DNA from: an uncultured Clostridia bacterium
GTDB taxonomy: Bacteria > Bacillota > Clostridia > Lachnospirales > Anaerotignaceae
Assembly (NCBI GenBank): GCA_944378105.1
Contig: CALWGC010000022.1
Span: 32,944 to 96,943 of the forward strand
DNA: 64,000 nucleotides
Reading direction: 5' to 3'
The notes under the pieces are model-generated. The model did not search any database and had not been told where the DNA came from. It worked only from the letters and a program-made list of their open reading frames with translations. The position numbers were made by a program, and so were the translations under genes. Every line of letters starts with the position of its first letter. Positions within the stretch are counted from its first letter, which is position 1. Below are positions 17,759-27,416 of this stretch, piece by piece.

Positions 17759-17806
17759 GAAAAGCAGGAATCCTTTGTCTTTCCAGGATTCCTGCTTTCT
17801 TTTTTT
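17759..17806. terminator. GGAATCC-family terminator hairpin, copy 3 (dinB/dacF)
   Basis: AAAGCAGGAATCC (17761-17773) pairs perfectly with GGATTCCTGCTTT (17786-17798), followed by CTTTTTTT. It lies between the convergent dinB and dacF ends. Confidence 0.88.
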
Positions 17807-17822
17807 CCAATCAAATTAGCAC

Positions 17823-19241
17823 TTAAAACCGTCTGCCTCTTCTGCCTCTGGAGGAGCGGAAATGATACCGGTTGCGGCCATACCGTCTGCCGCTGCGCAG
17901 CCGAAGAATCAGCACCAACAGCACAATGACCACCACCACAATTACAAGTCCAATCAGACCCTGCAGGGTAAACAGTTTGCCAATCAACGTCATAAATCCG
18001 TCTGCTATCCGTTCCCCAATGCCGGCCTTGGCCACCGACCGAGCCGCATACACCGGCGCCTGGGCCAATACATTGCCATCGCCATCCACAAAGGCCACTT
18101 CCCCAAGCTCTGTCTCTGCTTCCACCGGCGCTTTCACCCGCACATCGGTTTCCGCTTCGTCTTTGCTGTGATAGAGATAGTCTTCTGCCGTTAAGGTCAC
18201 TTTGGCTTGCACAGCTTCGGCCGTTTCATTATCCAAAAACAGCGTCACATCTTCTTTTACTTTCAAATCCAATAAATCCCCGTCTGCCGATTTATGGCCC
18301 TTTAACCCAACGGAGCTAACCACATCCTCTGCCGCTGCCAGCGTTACAAAAGAAAAGTTTTCAAAGCCATATTCAAATAAGGCTGCTGCATCGGTCCACC
18401 GAGCCGGGTCTTCTGCCTTACAAATGACGGCAATCAACTGCACCCCGTCTTTTTGGGCTGTAGCCAGCACACAATCGCCGGCTTCGTCGGTAAACCCGGT
18501 TTTTAACCCCGTGGCATAAGGATAGGCATATTCGCCGGAGGTAATCAGCAAATTATGGCTCACCCAATGATATTCGTTGGTGATGAGGCCGTCGTGGTTC
18601 TGGCTTTCCATGGAGTTACCGGAATAGCTTTTTTCTGCGCCGATTTCTCGGATCAAATCCACCTGCATGGCGGCTGCACCAATTTTTGCCAAGTCTGCCG
18701 CCGTGGTGTAATGGTCGTCATCATGATACCCATGGGCGTTGACAAAATGAGACCCGGTGCAGCCCAATTCCTCTGCTTTTTGGTTCATCAAATCGGCAAA
18801 CACCGTCTGGCATTCGGCCACACTGAGCGAATCGTCGTTTTGCGCTTTTCTGGCCACAGCACAAGCCACCACTTCTGCCGAGTCATTGCCGCTGGGGATC
18901 ATCAGCCCCCGCACCAGGTTGCGAAACGTAATGCTTTCGCCCACCACATGGCCGGCCTTACTGCTATCCAGGCTTACTTCGTTGATCTCCCGGCCCACCA
19001 CAATCACATCATCCGGCTCAAAATATTCCACCGCCACCAAAGCCGTCAATACTTTGGTCATGCTGGCTGGATAAATCTTTGCCTCGGCATCTTTTTCAAA
19101 CAATATCTTTCCCGTGCTTGCCTCGGTCAATATGGCCGTCTGGGCCGAAACCGAAGGCGTCTGGGCCCCATAAGCCAACGTGCTCATGGCCAGCAAAAAG
19201 CAAAACACCAACCCAAGCAGGCGTTTTTTCCCTTTTCTCAT
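17823..19241 (-). CDS. dacF: D-alanyl-D-alanine carboxypeptidase (DacF/PBP5 type)
   Basis: A 472-residue secreted serine peptidase. It has a signal peptide (about residues 1-26), the SMTK nucleophile motif (S60-K63), SGN at 117-119 and GLKTGFT as the KTG box. A beta-rich C-terminal domain follows, then a membrane anchor (IGLVIVVVVIVLLVLIL) and an arginine-rich tail. It removes the terminal D-alanine of peptidoglycan stem peptides. A C-terminal transmembrane helix followed by a basic tail is less common than the amphipathic helix of PBP5. Its ATG overlaps the upstream stop as ATGA, so it is coupled to the cmpB-like gene. Confidence 0.9.
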   Translation of the reverse strand: MRKGKKRLLGLVFCFLLAMSTLAYGAQTPSVSAQTAILTEASTGKILFEKDAEAKIYPASMTKVLTALVAVEYFEPDDVIVVGREINEVSLDSSKAGHVVGESITFRNLVRGLMIPSGNDSAEVVACAVARKAQNDDSLSVAECQTVFADLMNQKAEELGCTGSHFVNAHGYHDDDHYTTAADLAKIGAAAMQVDLIREIGAEKSYSGNSMESQNHDGLITNEYHWVSHNLLITSGEYAYPYATGLKTGFTDEAGDCVLATAQKDGVQLIAVICKAEDPARWTDAAALFEYGFENFSFVTLAAAEDVVSSVGLKGHKSADGDLLDLKVKEDVTLFLDNETAEAVQAKVTLTAEDYLYHSKDEAETDVRVKAPVEAETELGEVAFVDGDGNVLAQAPVYAARSVAKAGIGERIADGFMTLIGKLFTLQGLIGLVIVVVVIVLLVLILRLRSGRRYGRNRYHFRSSRGRRGRRF

Positions 19242-20344
19242 TGCTCTTCTCCTTTCTCCTCTTCCCCTTGGGGCGAAGTCGTGCGCCACGGTTTTGTCAG
19301 CGCATCTTTTTTCTCTTCCAACGTCTCTTTCCAATCCTCTGCACTTTCTTTTGTCTCTTGTATGCGTCTGGCCCATGCATCGGCTCTTACTTGCATGGTT
19401 TCGGCCAGATCATCTGTCTTTTCTTGGATGGTCTCTTCCATGGTTTCTTTCCAACCCTGCATGGCTTCTTTCCACTGGGCCGATTTTTCTTTCCATTCAT
19501 TCCAAAGCTCTACATCACGCACCGAATGCAATTTGGGGAACGCTTGCAGCAAACGCCGCTGGGTGAAGTTTGGCTTCATCAGCCGGCCATAGGCTTTGCG
19601 CCGTTTGCGAAATTCTTCCCAGGCCTCTTCCAAGGCCTCTTTGGCCATGCCGCCTTCTTTCAGCACTTCCAGACGGCTGCGCAGTTCTTTGGCATAGTCT
19701 TTTTCATCCCAGTCCAGCCGCAGCTTCATTTCCTCTGCTGCTGCATACAGCCGGCTTTCGCCAAGCCGCTGTCTGAACTCTGCCTTTGCTTCTTCCAACT
19801 TCCGCATGGTTTCGTCCCACTTCATCACATGGTACACCGTCAAAATCAAGTCGGAGCAAAAATAGAGCGTAAAAATCACCGCAAAGGTTTTGCCAAACCA
19901 AAGGGGAATGGCGTCAATGAACTGGTCTATATGCGGCTGAATCCACCGCATCATCACCACCGATAAGCCCCCCCAAACGAGAGAAACCGAAACGCAAATC
20001 TTTCCGTTAAGGTTATATTTCCGGTCGGAATAATCCCACCAAGAAGCATGAAACAATTTTTCCATGCCCATCCCCACCAAATACTCCACCGTCGTTGCAA
20101 CCAGCATGCCCGCCACATACAGCAACAACAAATGGTCTTTGACCGGTGTCAAAAACAAAAATAAAATCGTGGCCCCGGTGCCATAAATGGGGCAAAGGGG
20201 CCCGTTGAGAAAGCCACGGTTCACCAGTTTTTTGGTGTCCAAAAACACCACCACCACTTCCCAAAGCCATCCCAAAAAACTATAGAGCAAAAATACATAA
20301 AAAATATGATAGAAGTCCGTATGAAGCACAGGTGTTTCCCACAA
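19238..20344 (-). CDS. Putative ABC-transporter permease family protein (CmpB/PF06541)
   Basis: A 368-residue membrane protein. The N-terminal half has about five transmembrane segments with the family signatures GFLNGPLCPIYGTGA and SWWDYSDRKYNLNGKICVSVSLVWG. The C-terminal half (residues 185-368) is a long charged coiled coil rich in Glu, Lys and Trp, an unusual extension for the family. The start is a TTG with GAAGGGA about ten bases upstream. The gene sits 26 bp after ynbB and overlaps dacF by four bases. No ATPase partner is visible, so a transport role is unproven. Confidence 0.7.
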   Translation of the reverse strand: MWETPVLHTDFYHIFYVFLLYSFLGWLWEVVVVFLDTKKLVNRGFLNGPLCPIYGTGATILFLFLTPVKDHLLLLYVAGMLVATTVEYLVGMGMEKLFHASWWDYSDRKYNLNGKICVSVSLVWGGLSVVMMRWIQPHIDQFIDAIPLWFGKTFAVIFTLYFCSDLILTVYHVMKWDETMRKLEEAKAEFRQRLGESRLYAAAEEMKLRLDWDEKDYAKELRSRLEVLKEGGMAKEALEEAWEEFRKRRKAYGRLMKPNFTQRRLLQAFPKLHSVRDVELWNEWKEKSAQWKEAMQGWKETMEETIQEKTDDLAETMQVRADAWARRIQETKESAEDWKETLEEKKDALTKPWRTTSPQGEEEKGEEQ

Positions 20345-20370
20345 AGCAGCGTCCCTTCTTTCTCCATCCG

Positions 20371-21654
20371 TTATAAGGTAATCAGCCCACGGTCCACCAT
20401 GGTTTGTAGCCCTATGGTAATCCCAATTTTTGCATGATGCCAGCTTAAACCGCCCTGGAAGAACACATGATACGGCGGCTTCACCGGTGCATCGGCGCTC
20501 AATTCAATGGAAGAGCCTTGCACAAAGGCCCCCGCCGCCATAATCACCGGGCAGTCATATCCTGGCATATCCCAAGGCTCCGGCGTCACAAAGCTATCCA
20601 CCGGCGCACCCTTTTGGATGCCCTGGCAAAAGGCCAGCACGTTTTCTTCCTTGGCCAGGCGAATACACTGCACAATATCGGCCCGTTTGTCGCTAGATTT
20701 TGGCAAGGTGTCAAAACCCAGCCCTTCCATCAGTTTAGCTAAGTACACGGCCGCCTTCACACTGCCGCCCACCACCTGGGGTGCTTGAAAGAGGCCCTGG
20801 AAAAAGGATGGCGTAACACCCAGCGTTGCCCCCACTTCTTTCCCAAGGCCAGGGGATGTGAGACGCACAGCGGCATTTTCCACATATTCTTCCTTTCCCA
20901 CAATGTATCCTCCAATGGGCGCCAAACCGCCGCCGGGGTTTTTGATGAGGGAGCCCACTGCCAAATCGGCCCCCACCTGGGTGGGTTCGATGGTCTGGAC
21001 AAACTCGCCATAGCAGTTATCCACCATACAAATGACGTCTGGCTTGATTTCTTTAATGAAGGCAATCAGTTGGCCAATTTTTTCCACCGAAAAGGATTCT
21101 CTCCATTCGTATCCTTTGGAACGCTGGATGGTCACCAATTTTGTTTTGTCGTTGAGGGCTTTGCGAATCCCATCCCAGTCAAAGCCGCCGTCAGACAATA
21201 AGTCCACCTGGCGATAGGTAATGCCATATTCGGCCAAAGAGCCCCGCTCCGGCCGGATACCAATGACGCCTTGCAATGTGTCATAAGGCACCCCAACCGG
21301 GGAAAGCAACTCATCTCCTGGGCGCAAATTGCCCGCCAGTGCCACCGTCAAAGCGTGGGTGCCACTGATGAGCTGTGGCCGCACCAGCGCCGCTTCTGCC
21401 CCAAACACATCGGCATAAACCTGTTCCAACGTATCCCGGCCCAGGTCGTTATAGCCATAGCCGGTGGTGGCGGCAAAATGGGTATCGCTCACCTTATTTT
21501 TTTGCATGGCCGCCAGCACCTTATACTGGTTTTGTTCTGTGATGGCGTCGATTTTGGCAAAAAGTGGTAAAATCGCTTCTTCCGTTTTCTTTGCATAGTC
21601 CCAAACTTCTTTTGTAATGCCAAATTGTTCTTTTAATGACTCTTGATATTCCAT
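20371..21654 (-). CDS. Methionine gamma-lyase-family PLP enzyme (YnbB/aluminium-resistance type)
   Basis: A 427-residue fold-type I PLP enzyme. Signatures are SGTHALTVALAGNLRPGDELL, IQRSKGYEWR, CMVDNCYGEF and SLIKNPGGGLAPIGGYIVG, whose lysine is the likely PLP site. The family is annotated as methionine gamma-lyase-like or aluminium resistance protein and is conserved next to miaA in Firmicutes; the true reaction is not known. The miaA stop is nine bases upstream of its ATG, so the genes are in one operon. Confidence 0.85.
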   Translation of the reverse strand: MEYQESLKEQFGITKEVWDYAKKTEEAILPLFAKIDAITEQNQYKVLAAMQKNKVSDTHFAATTGYGYNDLGRDTLEQVYADVFGAEAALVRPQLISGTHALTVALAGNLRPGDELLSPVGVPYDTLQGVIGIRPERGSLAEYGITYRQVDLLSDGGFDWDGIRKALNDKTKLVTIQRSKGYEWRESFSVEKIGQLIAFIKEIKPDVICMVDNCYGEFVQTIEPTQVGADLAVGSLIKNPGGGLAPIGGYIVGKEEYVENAAVRLTSPGLGKEVGATLGVTPSFFQGLFQAPQVVGGSVKAAVYLAKLMEGLGFDTLPKSSDKRADIVQCIRLAKEENVLAFCQGIQKGAPVDSFVTPEPWDMPGYDCPVIMAAGAFVQGSSIELSADAPVKPPYHVFFQGGLSWHHAKIGITIGLQTMVDRGLITL

Positions 21655-21663
21655 GGTTGACTC

Positions 21664-22590
21664 CTAACGATTGTTCCAAAGTGTAATAATTTCTTCTGCG
21701 GCCTGCCCGGCCGTTTTTCCTGTCATATCCACCCAATGGGCGTCTTGCTGGCGCCGAAACCAAGTGAGCTGGCGCTTGGCAAAGCGGCGGGTGGATTGTT
21801 TTAATTGTTCCACCGCTTCTTCTACGGTACATTCTCCCCGAAAATAAGGAATAAATTCTTTGTATCCCAAGCCCTGCATGGACGTCAAAGACGGGTCATA
21901 GCCTTTTTTTAATAACCCTTCCACTTCCTCCAACAGCCCTGCTTCCATCATCAAATCTACCCTTCGGTTAATCCGGTCATAGAGCACTTCCCGTTCCATG
22001 GAAAGCACCACAAACAGCAAATCATAGGGCGAAGGCTTTTGGCGGGCTTCTTCGTTATGGGCGCTCATTTTCTCGCCCGTTTGATAGTAATAGGTGAGCG
22101 CCCGCAAAACACGCTTGACATTATTGGCATGAATTTGGGCGGCATATGCCGGGTCCACCTGCATCAGCGCCCGGTGCAGCCCTTCGGGTCCCTCCGCTTC
22201 CAAAATAGCCTGGGCCCGTTCGCTTTCACCTTTTTCTTCCGTGGGCGCAAAATCATTGTCATAGACCAGGGCCTGGATATAAAACCCGGTGCCTCCGGCC
22301 ACAATGGGCAGTTTCCCTTGGGCATAAATTTGCTCCAAATATTCTTTTGCCTTTTCTTGAAACATGCGGGCGTTACAGCTGACCGTTGGCGGCCATTCAT
22401 CCAACAAATAATGGTCGATGCCGCCCCGCTCTTCCATGGACGGCTTTGCCGTTCCAATATCCATCTCCTGGTACACCTGCATGCTGTCGGCCGAAAGGAC
22501 GGCCCCGTTTAAGGCCTTGGCCACGGCCACGGCCGTATCCGTTTTTCCGCTGGCCGTGGGGCCAGCAATGACAAGCAACGGTTTTTTCAT
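21664..22590 (-). CDS. miaA: tRNA dimethylallyltransferase
   Basis: A 308-residue enzyme with Walker A GPTASGKT (residues 10-17), then LSADSMQVYQEMDIGTAKPS and VAGGTGFYIQAL. It transfers a dimethylallyl group to A37 of tRNAs that read codons starting with U, the substrate for MiaB encoded 5 kb upstream. ATG with AGAGGAGA upstream. The gene lies 11 bp after mutL, in the mutS-mutL-miaA order common in Firmicutes. Confidence 0.96.
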   Translation of the reverse strand: MKKPLLVIAGPTASGKTDTAVAVAKALNGAVLSADSMQVYQEMDIGTAKPSMEERGGIDHYLLDEWPPTVSCNARMFQEKAKEYLEQIYAQGKLPIVAGGTGFYIQALVYDNDFAPTEEKGESERAQAILEAEGPEGLHRALMQVDPAYAAQIHANNVKRVLRALTYYYQTGEKMSAHNEEARQKPSPYDLLFVVLSMEREVLYDRINRRVDLMMEAGLLEEVEGLLKKGYDPSLTSMQGLGYKEFIPYFRGECTVEEAVEQLKQSTRRFAKRQLTWFRRQQDAHWVDMTGKTAGQAAEEIITLWNNR

Positions 22591-22601
22591 GTATGTCTCC
22601 T

Positions 22602-24650
22602 CTATACAATCCGCTTGAATTTCTTCTCCAGTTCATATTTCGTCAGTTCAATGATGGTCGGTCTGCCATGGGGGCAATGGAACGGGTTTTCCAGTTCCAT
22701 CAACTGCCGAATCAAGGCATAGCCTTCCTGCACCGACAATCGGTCGTTGGCCTTGACGGCGGCCTTACAAGCCATGGTGGCAATGGTCAAAAGCCGGCTT
22801 TCATAAGGCGTCGTACTGCCGCCCAAAGAAAGGGCGTCTAAAAGCTCTGTAAAAAAACCAAACTGGGCCGGGTGCTCAAAGAGATATGGCACCTCTTCCA
22901 GGGCAAAGGTGTTTGGTCCAAGCCGGCTTAACCCAAAGCCAAAGCGACGAAACAGTGCTTCGTTTTCTAAAAACAACTGGGTTTCCTGCTCTGTCAGTGT
23001 CAGCGCCACCGGCTGCAACAGCCGTTGGCTCACCACTTGCCCTGCTTGAAACCGGTGATAAAACTCCTCAAACAACACCCGCTCGTGGGCCGCATGTTGG
23101 TCGATGAGAAACATACTGTCTCCCTGTTCCACAATCCAAAACGTGGCAAACACCTGCCCTACGATTTTGTAATTGGTAAAATACCGGGCAATGGGGGTAT
23201 CGGCCCCCTGGGGCTTCTCTTCCGTTTGGATGTCCTTTGCCCTATCTTTCGCCAATTCCTTGGCCACTTCCTCGGCCGAAAGGGTGGTTTTTGGGTCTGT
23301 TTCCGTTTCCTGGCCGTCTTTTTTGGGCATCATCTGTAACCCCAAATCTTCTTGGGGCAAATAGGAAAGGGGTGTCTCTTTTACAATATGCTTATTGCCC
23401 CGGTCTTTGTCTGACAACAGCTCGCTTTTATAGAGCTTTTGCAGTTCCTCCATGGAAAGCTCCGGCTCCTTTGTGCCTTCATACCGGGTGGCCGTTTCTT
23501 TGGAAGAGGCCACCACATCTTGCAGCACAAAGCTGGGCTTTGTGGTATCATCCGGTTGATAGATTTCTTCCGAAAGCACCTGCTGCACCGGCTTTTGTTG
23601 GGCCAAAAACGTCTTGGTACGGGCAGAAGGCTTGCTGTCCCAGTTGGCCTTTGGAATCAGCACCTCTTGTTCCAACACCTCCAACACCGCATGATACACA
23701 AAATCATAAATCAGATCGTCATCCCGAAACCGCACCGTCAGTTTTGCCGGATGGACGTTGACATCCACCATGTCGGCCTTCAGCGAAAGGTTCAGCACAA
23801 AGACGGGAAATTTTCCCACCATCAGCCGGTTTTGGTAGGCATCCTCCACTGCCTTGCTGACCACTTCGTTTTTGACAAAACGGCCGTTGATGAACAAGTT
23901 TTCATAATTGCGGCTGCCCCTGGCCAGTTCCGGTTTTCCCAACAGCCCTTCCACTTTCCAATCATGGACCTGAGAAGAGATGGGCAGCATGTTTTGGCTC
24001 ATTTCCTTGCCATAGACATGGAACACCGCCGTTTTTAAGTCATTGTTGCCGCTGGTGTGTAACAACAAATTGCCGTTATTTTGATACCGGAAGGAAATTT
24101 CCGGGTGGGCCAGGGCAATTTTATGAACCATATCGGTGATATAACCGCTTTCGGTGGCCGGTTTTTTCAAAAACTTCCGTCTGGCCGGTACGTTATAAAA
24201 CAAGTTTTTCACCGTCACCGTCGTGCCGGTATTGGCGGCACAGGCTTCTTGCAGCATGCCGCTTCCGCCTGCAATTTCAATGCGAAGGCCCATATCTTCG
24301 TCCTTCGTTTTTGTCACCATCTCCACCTGGGCCACCGAGGCAATGGAGGCCAAAGCCTCTCCCCGAAATCCCAAAGAGTAAACGTCGTCCAAATCGGTGA
24401 TGGAGCTGATTTTGCTGGTGGCATGGCGCAAAAAGGCCGTGGGGGCCTCGTCTTTGGCGATCCCGCTGCCGTTATCGCCCACTTGCAAAAAGGCAATGCC
24501 CCCTTCTTCAATCTCAATGGCAATGGCCGTTGCCCCTGCATCAATGGCGTTTTCCACCAATTCTTTGACCACGGCGCTGGGCCGCTCAATCACTTCCCCG
24601 GCGGCAATTTGATTGATGGTATGATGGTCCAATACATGGATTTTTCCCAT
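22602..24650 (-). CDS. mutL: DNA mismatch repair protein MutL
   Basis: A 682-residue protein. The GHKL ATPase domain has ELVENAIDAGA, DNGSGI and GFRGEALASIASV. A variable charged linker spans about residues 340-490. The C-terminal domain has DQHAAHERVLFEEF, the endonuclease metal motif of MutL proteins from bacteria lacking MutH. It nicks the new strand after MutS finds a mismatch. Its ATG is six bases past the mutS stop. Confidence 0.97.
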   Translation of the reverse strand: MGKIHVLDHHTINQIAAGEVIERPSAVVKELVENAIDAGATAIAIEIEEGGIAFLQVGDNGSGIAKDEAPTAFLRHATSKISSITDLDDVYSLGFRGEALASIASVAQVEMVTKTKDEDMGLRIEIAGGSGMLQEACAANTGTTVTVKNLFYNVPARRKFLKKPATESGYITDMVHKIALAHPEISFRYQNNGNLLLHTSGNNDLKTAVFHVYGKEMSQNMLPISSQVHDWKVEGLLGKPELARGSRNYENLFINGRFVKNEVVSKAVEDAYQNRLMVGKFPVFVLNLSLKADMVDVNVHPAKLTVRFRDDDLIYDFVYHAVLEVLEQEVLIPKANWDSKPSARTKTFLAQQKPVQQVLSEEIYQPDDTTKPSFVLQDVVASSKETATRYEGTKEPELSMEELQKLYKSELLSDKDRGNKHIVKETPLSYLPQEDLGLQMMPKKDGQETETDPKTTLSAEEVAKELAKDRAKDIQTEEKPQGADTPIARYFTNYKIVGQVFATFWIVEQGDSMFLIDQHAAHERVLFEEFYHRFQAGQVVSQRLLQPVALTLTEQETQLFLENEALFRRFGFGLSRLGPNTFALEEVPYLFEHPAQFGFFTELLDALSLGGSTTPYESRLLTIATMACKAAVKANDRLSVQEGYALIRQLMELENPFHCPHGRPTIIELTKYELEKKFKRIV

Positions 24651-24656
24651 TTTCTA

Positions 24657-27278
24657 TCACAATCCTTTGGCTTTTGCCTGTAGTTCGCATAACGCCTGGG
24701 CTGCTTGCAGCGGCGTCATGTTGTTGACATCCAACTTCAATAACTCATCGGCCAAATAGGTATCCTTTGCCGTAAACAAATCCACCTGCTGGGCGGTTTC
24801 TTCTGTCTGTTGGGCTTCTTTGGCCAGTTTTTTTGCTTTTTTCGTCACATCGGCGGCGTTAAGCTGGCGCAAAATCTCTTTGGCCCGGCGAATCACCTTA
24901 TACGGCAGCCCAGCCAACTGCCCCACCTGAATACCATAGCTGTGGTCGGCGCCGCCGCGGACAATTTTGCGCAGGAAAATCACTTCGTCGCCTTTTTCCT
25001 GCACCGTAATGCAATAATTTTTCACGCCGGAAAGCTTTCCTTCCAGCTCCGTCAATTCATGATAATGGGTGGCAAAGAGCGTCTTGGCCCCCACCAATTT
25101 TTTGTCTTCAATGTATTCCAGTACGCTCCAGGCAATGGAAAGACCGTCAAAGGTACTGGTGCCGCGTCCAATTTCGTCTAAAATCAGCAGGCTTTTGTTG
25201 GTGGCGTTATTTAAAATATTGGCCACCTCCACCATCTCCAACATAAAGGTGCTTTGGCCGCTGGCCAAGTCGTCGGAAGCACCTACGCGGGTGAAAATCC
25301 GGTCCACCACACCAATTTGGGCCTCGCTGGCCGGTACGAAACTGCCCATTTGTGCCATCAGCACAATGAGGGCCGTTTGGCGCATGTAGGTGGATTTGCC
25401 GGCCATGTTGGGGCCGGTGATGATGGCCAGACGGTTTTCTTCCAAATCCAAATACGTATCGTTGGGAATAAAGGCTTCTTTGCGCATTTTTTCCACCACC
25501 GGATGCCGCCCTTGACGGATGGAAAGCACGCCATCGTTTGTGATTGTCGGCTTCACATAACCTTGCCGTTCGGCCACTTCTGCCAAAGACTGCAACACGT
25601 CGATGGTGGCCACAGCGTCGGCGGAGCGTTGCAGCCGCTCCACTTCTTGGGCCACTTTGTCCCGAATCTCGCAAAACAGCTGATATTCCAGCTCCACTTT
25701 CTTTTCCGAAGCCCCCAACAGCAAATCGGCCAAATCGCTTAACTCTGTGGTGGTAAACCGCTCACAGGAAGCCAGCGTCTGTTTTCTCATGTACCGTTCC
25801 GGCACGGAAGCCAGATTGGACTTGGTCACTTCAATGTAATACCCAAAGACTTTATTATAACGGACCTTCAAATTTTTGATGCCCGTCTCTTCTCTTTCCC
25901 GCTCTTCCAGCTGCTCAATCCAATGCCCGCCCTCTTTTTCGGCATGGAATAAGGTGTCCAGCTCTTGATGAAACCCTTCTTTGATGAGGTTTCCTTCCCG
26001 CACCGTAAAGGGCGTATCCTTTTCATTGATGGATGCATCCAACAGAGAAAACAGGTCCGGCATAGTATCCAGCTGCTCCTTCAACTGTTTCAAATAGGCG
26101 CTTTGGCTGTTACTTAAGGCTTCTTTTAAAGCCGGTAACTGGCCCAGGGAGTTTTTTAACGCCAGTAAATCCCTGGCATTGGCCGTTTGATAAACGGCCT
26201 TGCTAAATAACCGCTCCATATCCAGCATCGGCGAAAGAAGTTCTTTCACTTCCTCCCGCAAAAAAAGCTCTGCCCTCATTTCCTCCACGGCGTCCAGCCG
26301 TTTTTGGATGTCCGAAACCTCCAACAAAGGCTGTTCCAGCCATTTGCGCATCATGCGCGCCCCCATGGCCGTTTTCGTTTGATCCAACACCCAAAGGAGC
26401 GTTCCTTTTTTGCCTTTTTCCCGCATGTTTTGGGTCAGTTCCAAATTTCTGCGGCTGGACGCATCCAGGGCCATATAATGGCCGCTTTGATAGACCTTCA
26501 ATTTCTGCACATGGTGCAGTTCGCTTTTTTGGGTTTGATATAAATATTCCAACAAAGCGCCACTGGCACAAAGGGCAAAGGGTTGATCCTTTAACCCCAG
26601 CCCGTCCACACTGCTGGTTCCAAAATGACGGCAAAGGCGCTTCACCGCCTCGTTTTGCCGAAACATCCAGTCTCCGCATCCTTCCGGACGCACCCCCAAC
26701 CTGCTTTCCATTTGCCGGGCCGGCTCCGTCTGTAAAAAACCTTCGTTGGCCACCAATTCCGCCGGTTGGTATTTCATCACTTCGTCCACCAGGCGGTTAC
26801 CGGAAGAAAGATTGGAAAACTGGGTGGTCAAAAATTCCCCGGTGCTGACATCGCAAATGGCCAAACCAAAGCCCTTTTGATCACAATACACCGAAGCGAT
26901 GTAATTATTTTTTGTTTCGTCCAAAGCACTGTTATCGATGATAGTTCCCGGCGTAATCACCCGGATCACTTCTCGTTTGACAATGCCTTTACAGGTGCGT
27001 GGGTCTTCCACCTGCTCGCAGATGGCCACCTTATATCCCTTTTCCACCAACCGGGCAATATACCCATCTGCGCTGTGGTATGGAATGCCGCACATGGGGG
27101 CCCGTTCCTCCTGGCCACAGCTTTTTCCCGTCAATGTCAAATCCAATTCCCGGCTGGCAATTTTGGCGTCGTCGTAAAACATTTCATAAAAATCGCCCAG
27201 TCGGAAAAATAACAGGCAGTATTGGTATTGCTCTTTGATGGCAAAATATTGTTCCATCATTGGCGTCAGTTTCGCCAT
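24657..27278 (-). CDS. mutS: DNA mismatch repair protein MutS
   Basis: An 873-residue protein of standard MutS length. The mismatch-binding domain has FFRLGDFYEMFYDDA (phenylalanine-glutamate wedge FYE). The core is followed by the ATPase with GPNMAGKSTYMRQ, DEIGRGTSTFDG and THYHELTELE. It is the first gene of a run of six closely spaced leftward genes ending with dacF. A terminator and about 80 bp separate it from the ylbF-like gene upstream, so it should have its own promoter, though I find no clear one. Confidence 0.97.
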   Translation of the reverse strand: MAKLTPMMEQYFAIKEQYQYCLLFFRLGDFYEMFYDDAKIASRELDLTLTGKSCGQEERAPMCGIPYHSADGYIARLVEKGYKVAICEQVEDPRTCKGIVKREVIRVITPGTIIDNSALDETKNNYIASVYCDQKGFGLAICDVSTGEFLTTQFSNLSSGNRLVDEVMKYQPAELVANEGFLQTEPARQMESRLGVRPEGCGDWMFRQNEAVKRLCRHFGTSSVDGLGLKDQPFALCASGALLEYLYQTQKSELHHVQKLKVYQSGHYMALDASSRRNLELTQNMREKGKKGTLLWVLDQTKTAMGARMMRKWLEQPLLEVSDIQKRLDAVEEMRAELFLREEVKELLSPMLDMERLFSKAVYQTANARDLLALKNSLGQLPALKEALSNSQSAYLKQLKEQLDTMPDLFSLLDASINEKDTPFTVREGNLIKEGFHQELDTLFHAEKEGGHWIEQLEEREREETGIKNLKVRYNKVFGYYIEVTKSNLASVPERYMRKQTLASCERFTTTELSDLADLLLGASEKKVELEYQLFCEIRDKVAQEVERLQRSADAVATIDVLQSLAEVAERQGYVKPTITNDGVLSIRQGRHPVVEKMRKEAFIPNDTYLDLEENRLAIITGPNMAGKSTYMRQTALIVLMAQMGSFVPASEAQIGVVDRIFTRVGASDDLASGQSTFMLEMVEVANILNNATNKSLLILDEIGRGTSTFDGLSIAWSVLEYIEDKKLVGAKTLFATHYHELTELEGKLSGVKNYCITVQEKGDEVIFLRKIVRGGADHSYGIQVGQLAGLPYKVIRRAKEILRQLNAADVTKKAKKLAKEAQQTEETAQQVDLFTAKDTYLADELLKLDVNNMTPLQAAQALCELQAKAKGL

Positions 27279-27360
27279 ACCTTCGTTCCTCCTTCATCTC
27301 TGTCCCATGGTTGCCTCTGTTTTGACAAACACTGCCTTTTTGCTTGGCAAAGCATAGGCC

Positions 27361-27405
27361 AAAAAAGCCAAAGCCGATGGCATATGGGGCTTTGCCATCG
27401 GCTTA
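27361..27405 (-). terminator. Terminator of the miaB-ylbF operon
   Basis: AAGCCGATGGCA (27371-27382) and TGCCATCGGCTT (27393-27404) form a 12-bp stem. On the minus strand it is followed by TGGCTTTTTTGG. Confidence 0.75.
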
Positions 27406-27416
27406 CATACTTAAAA

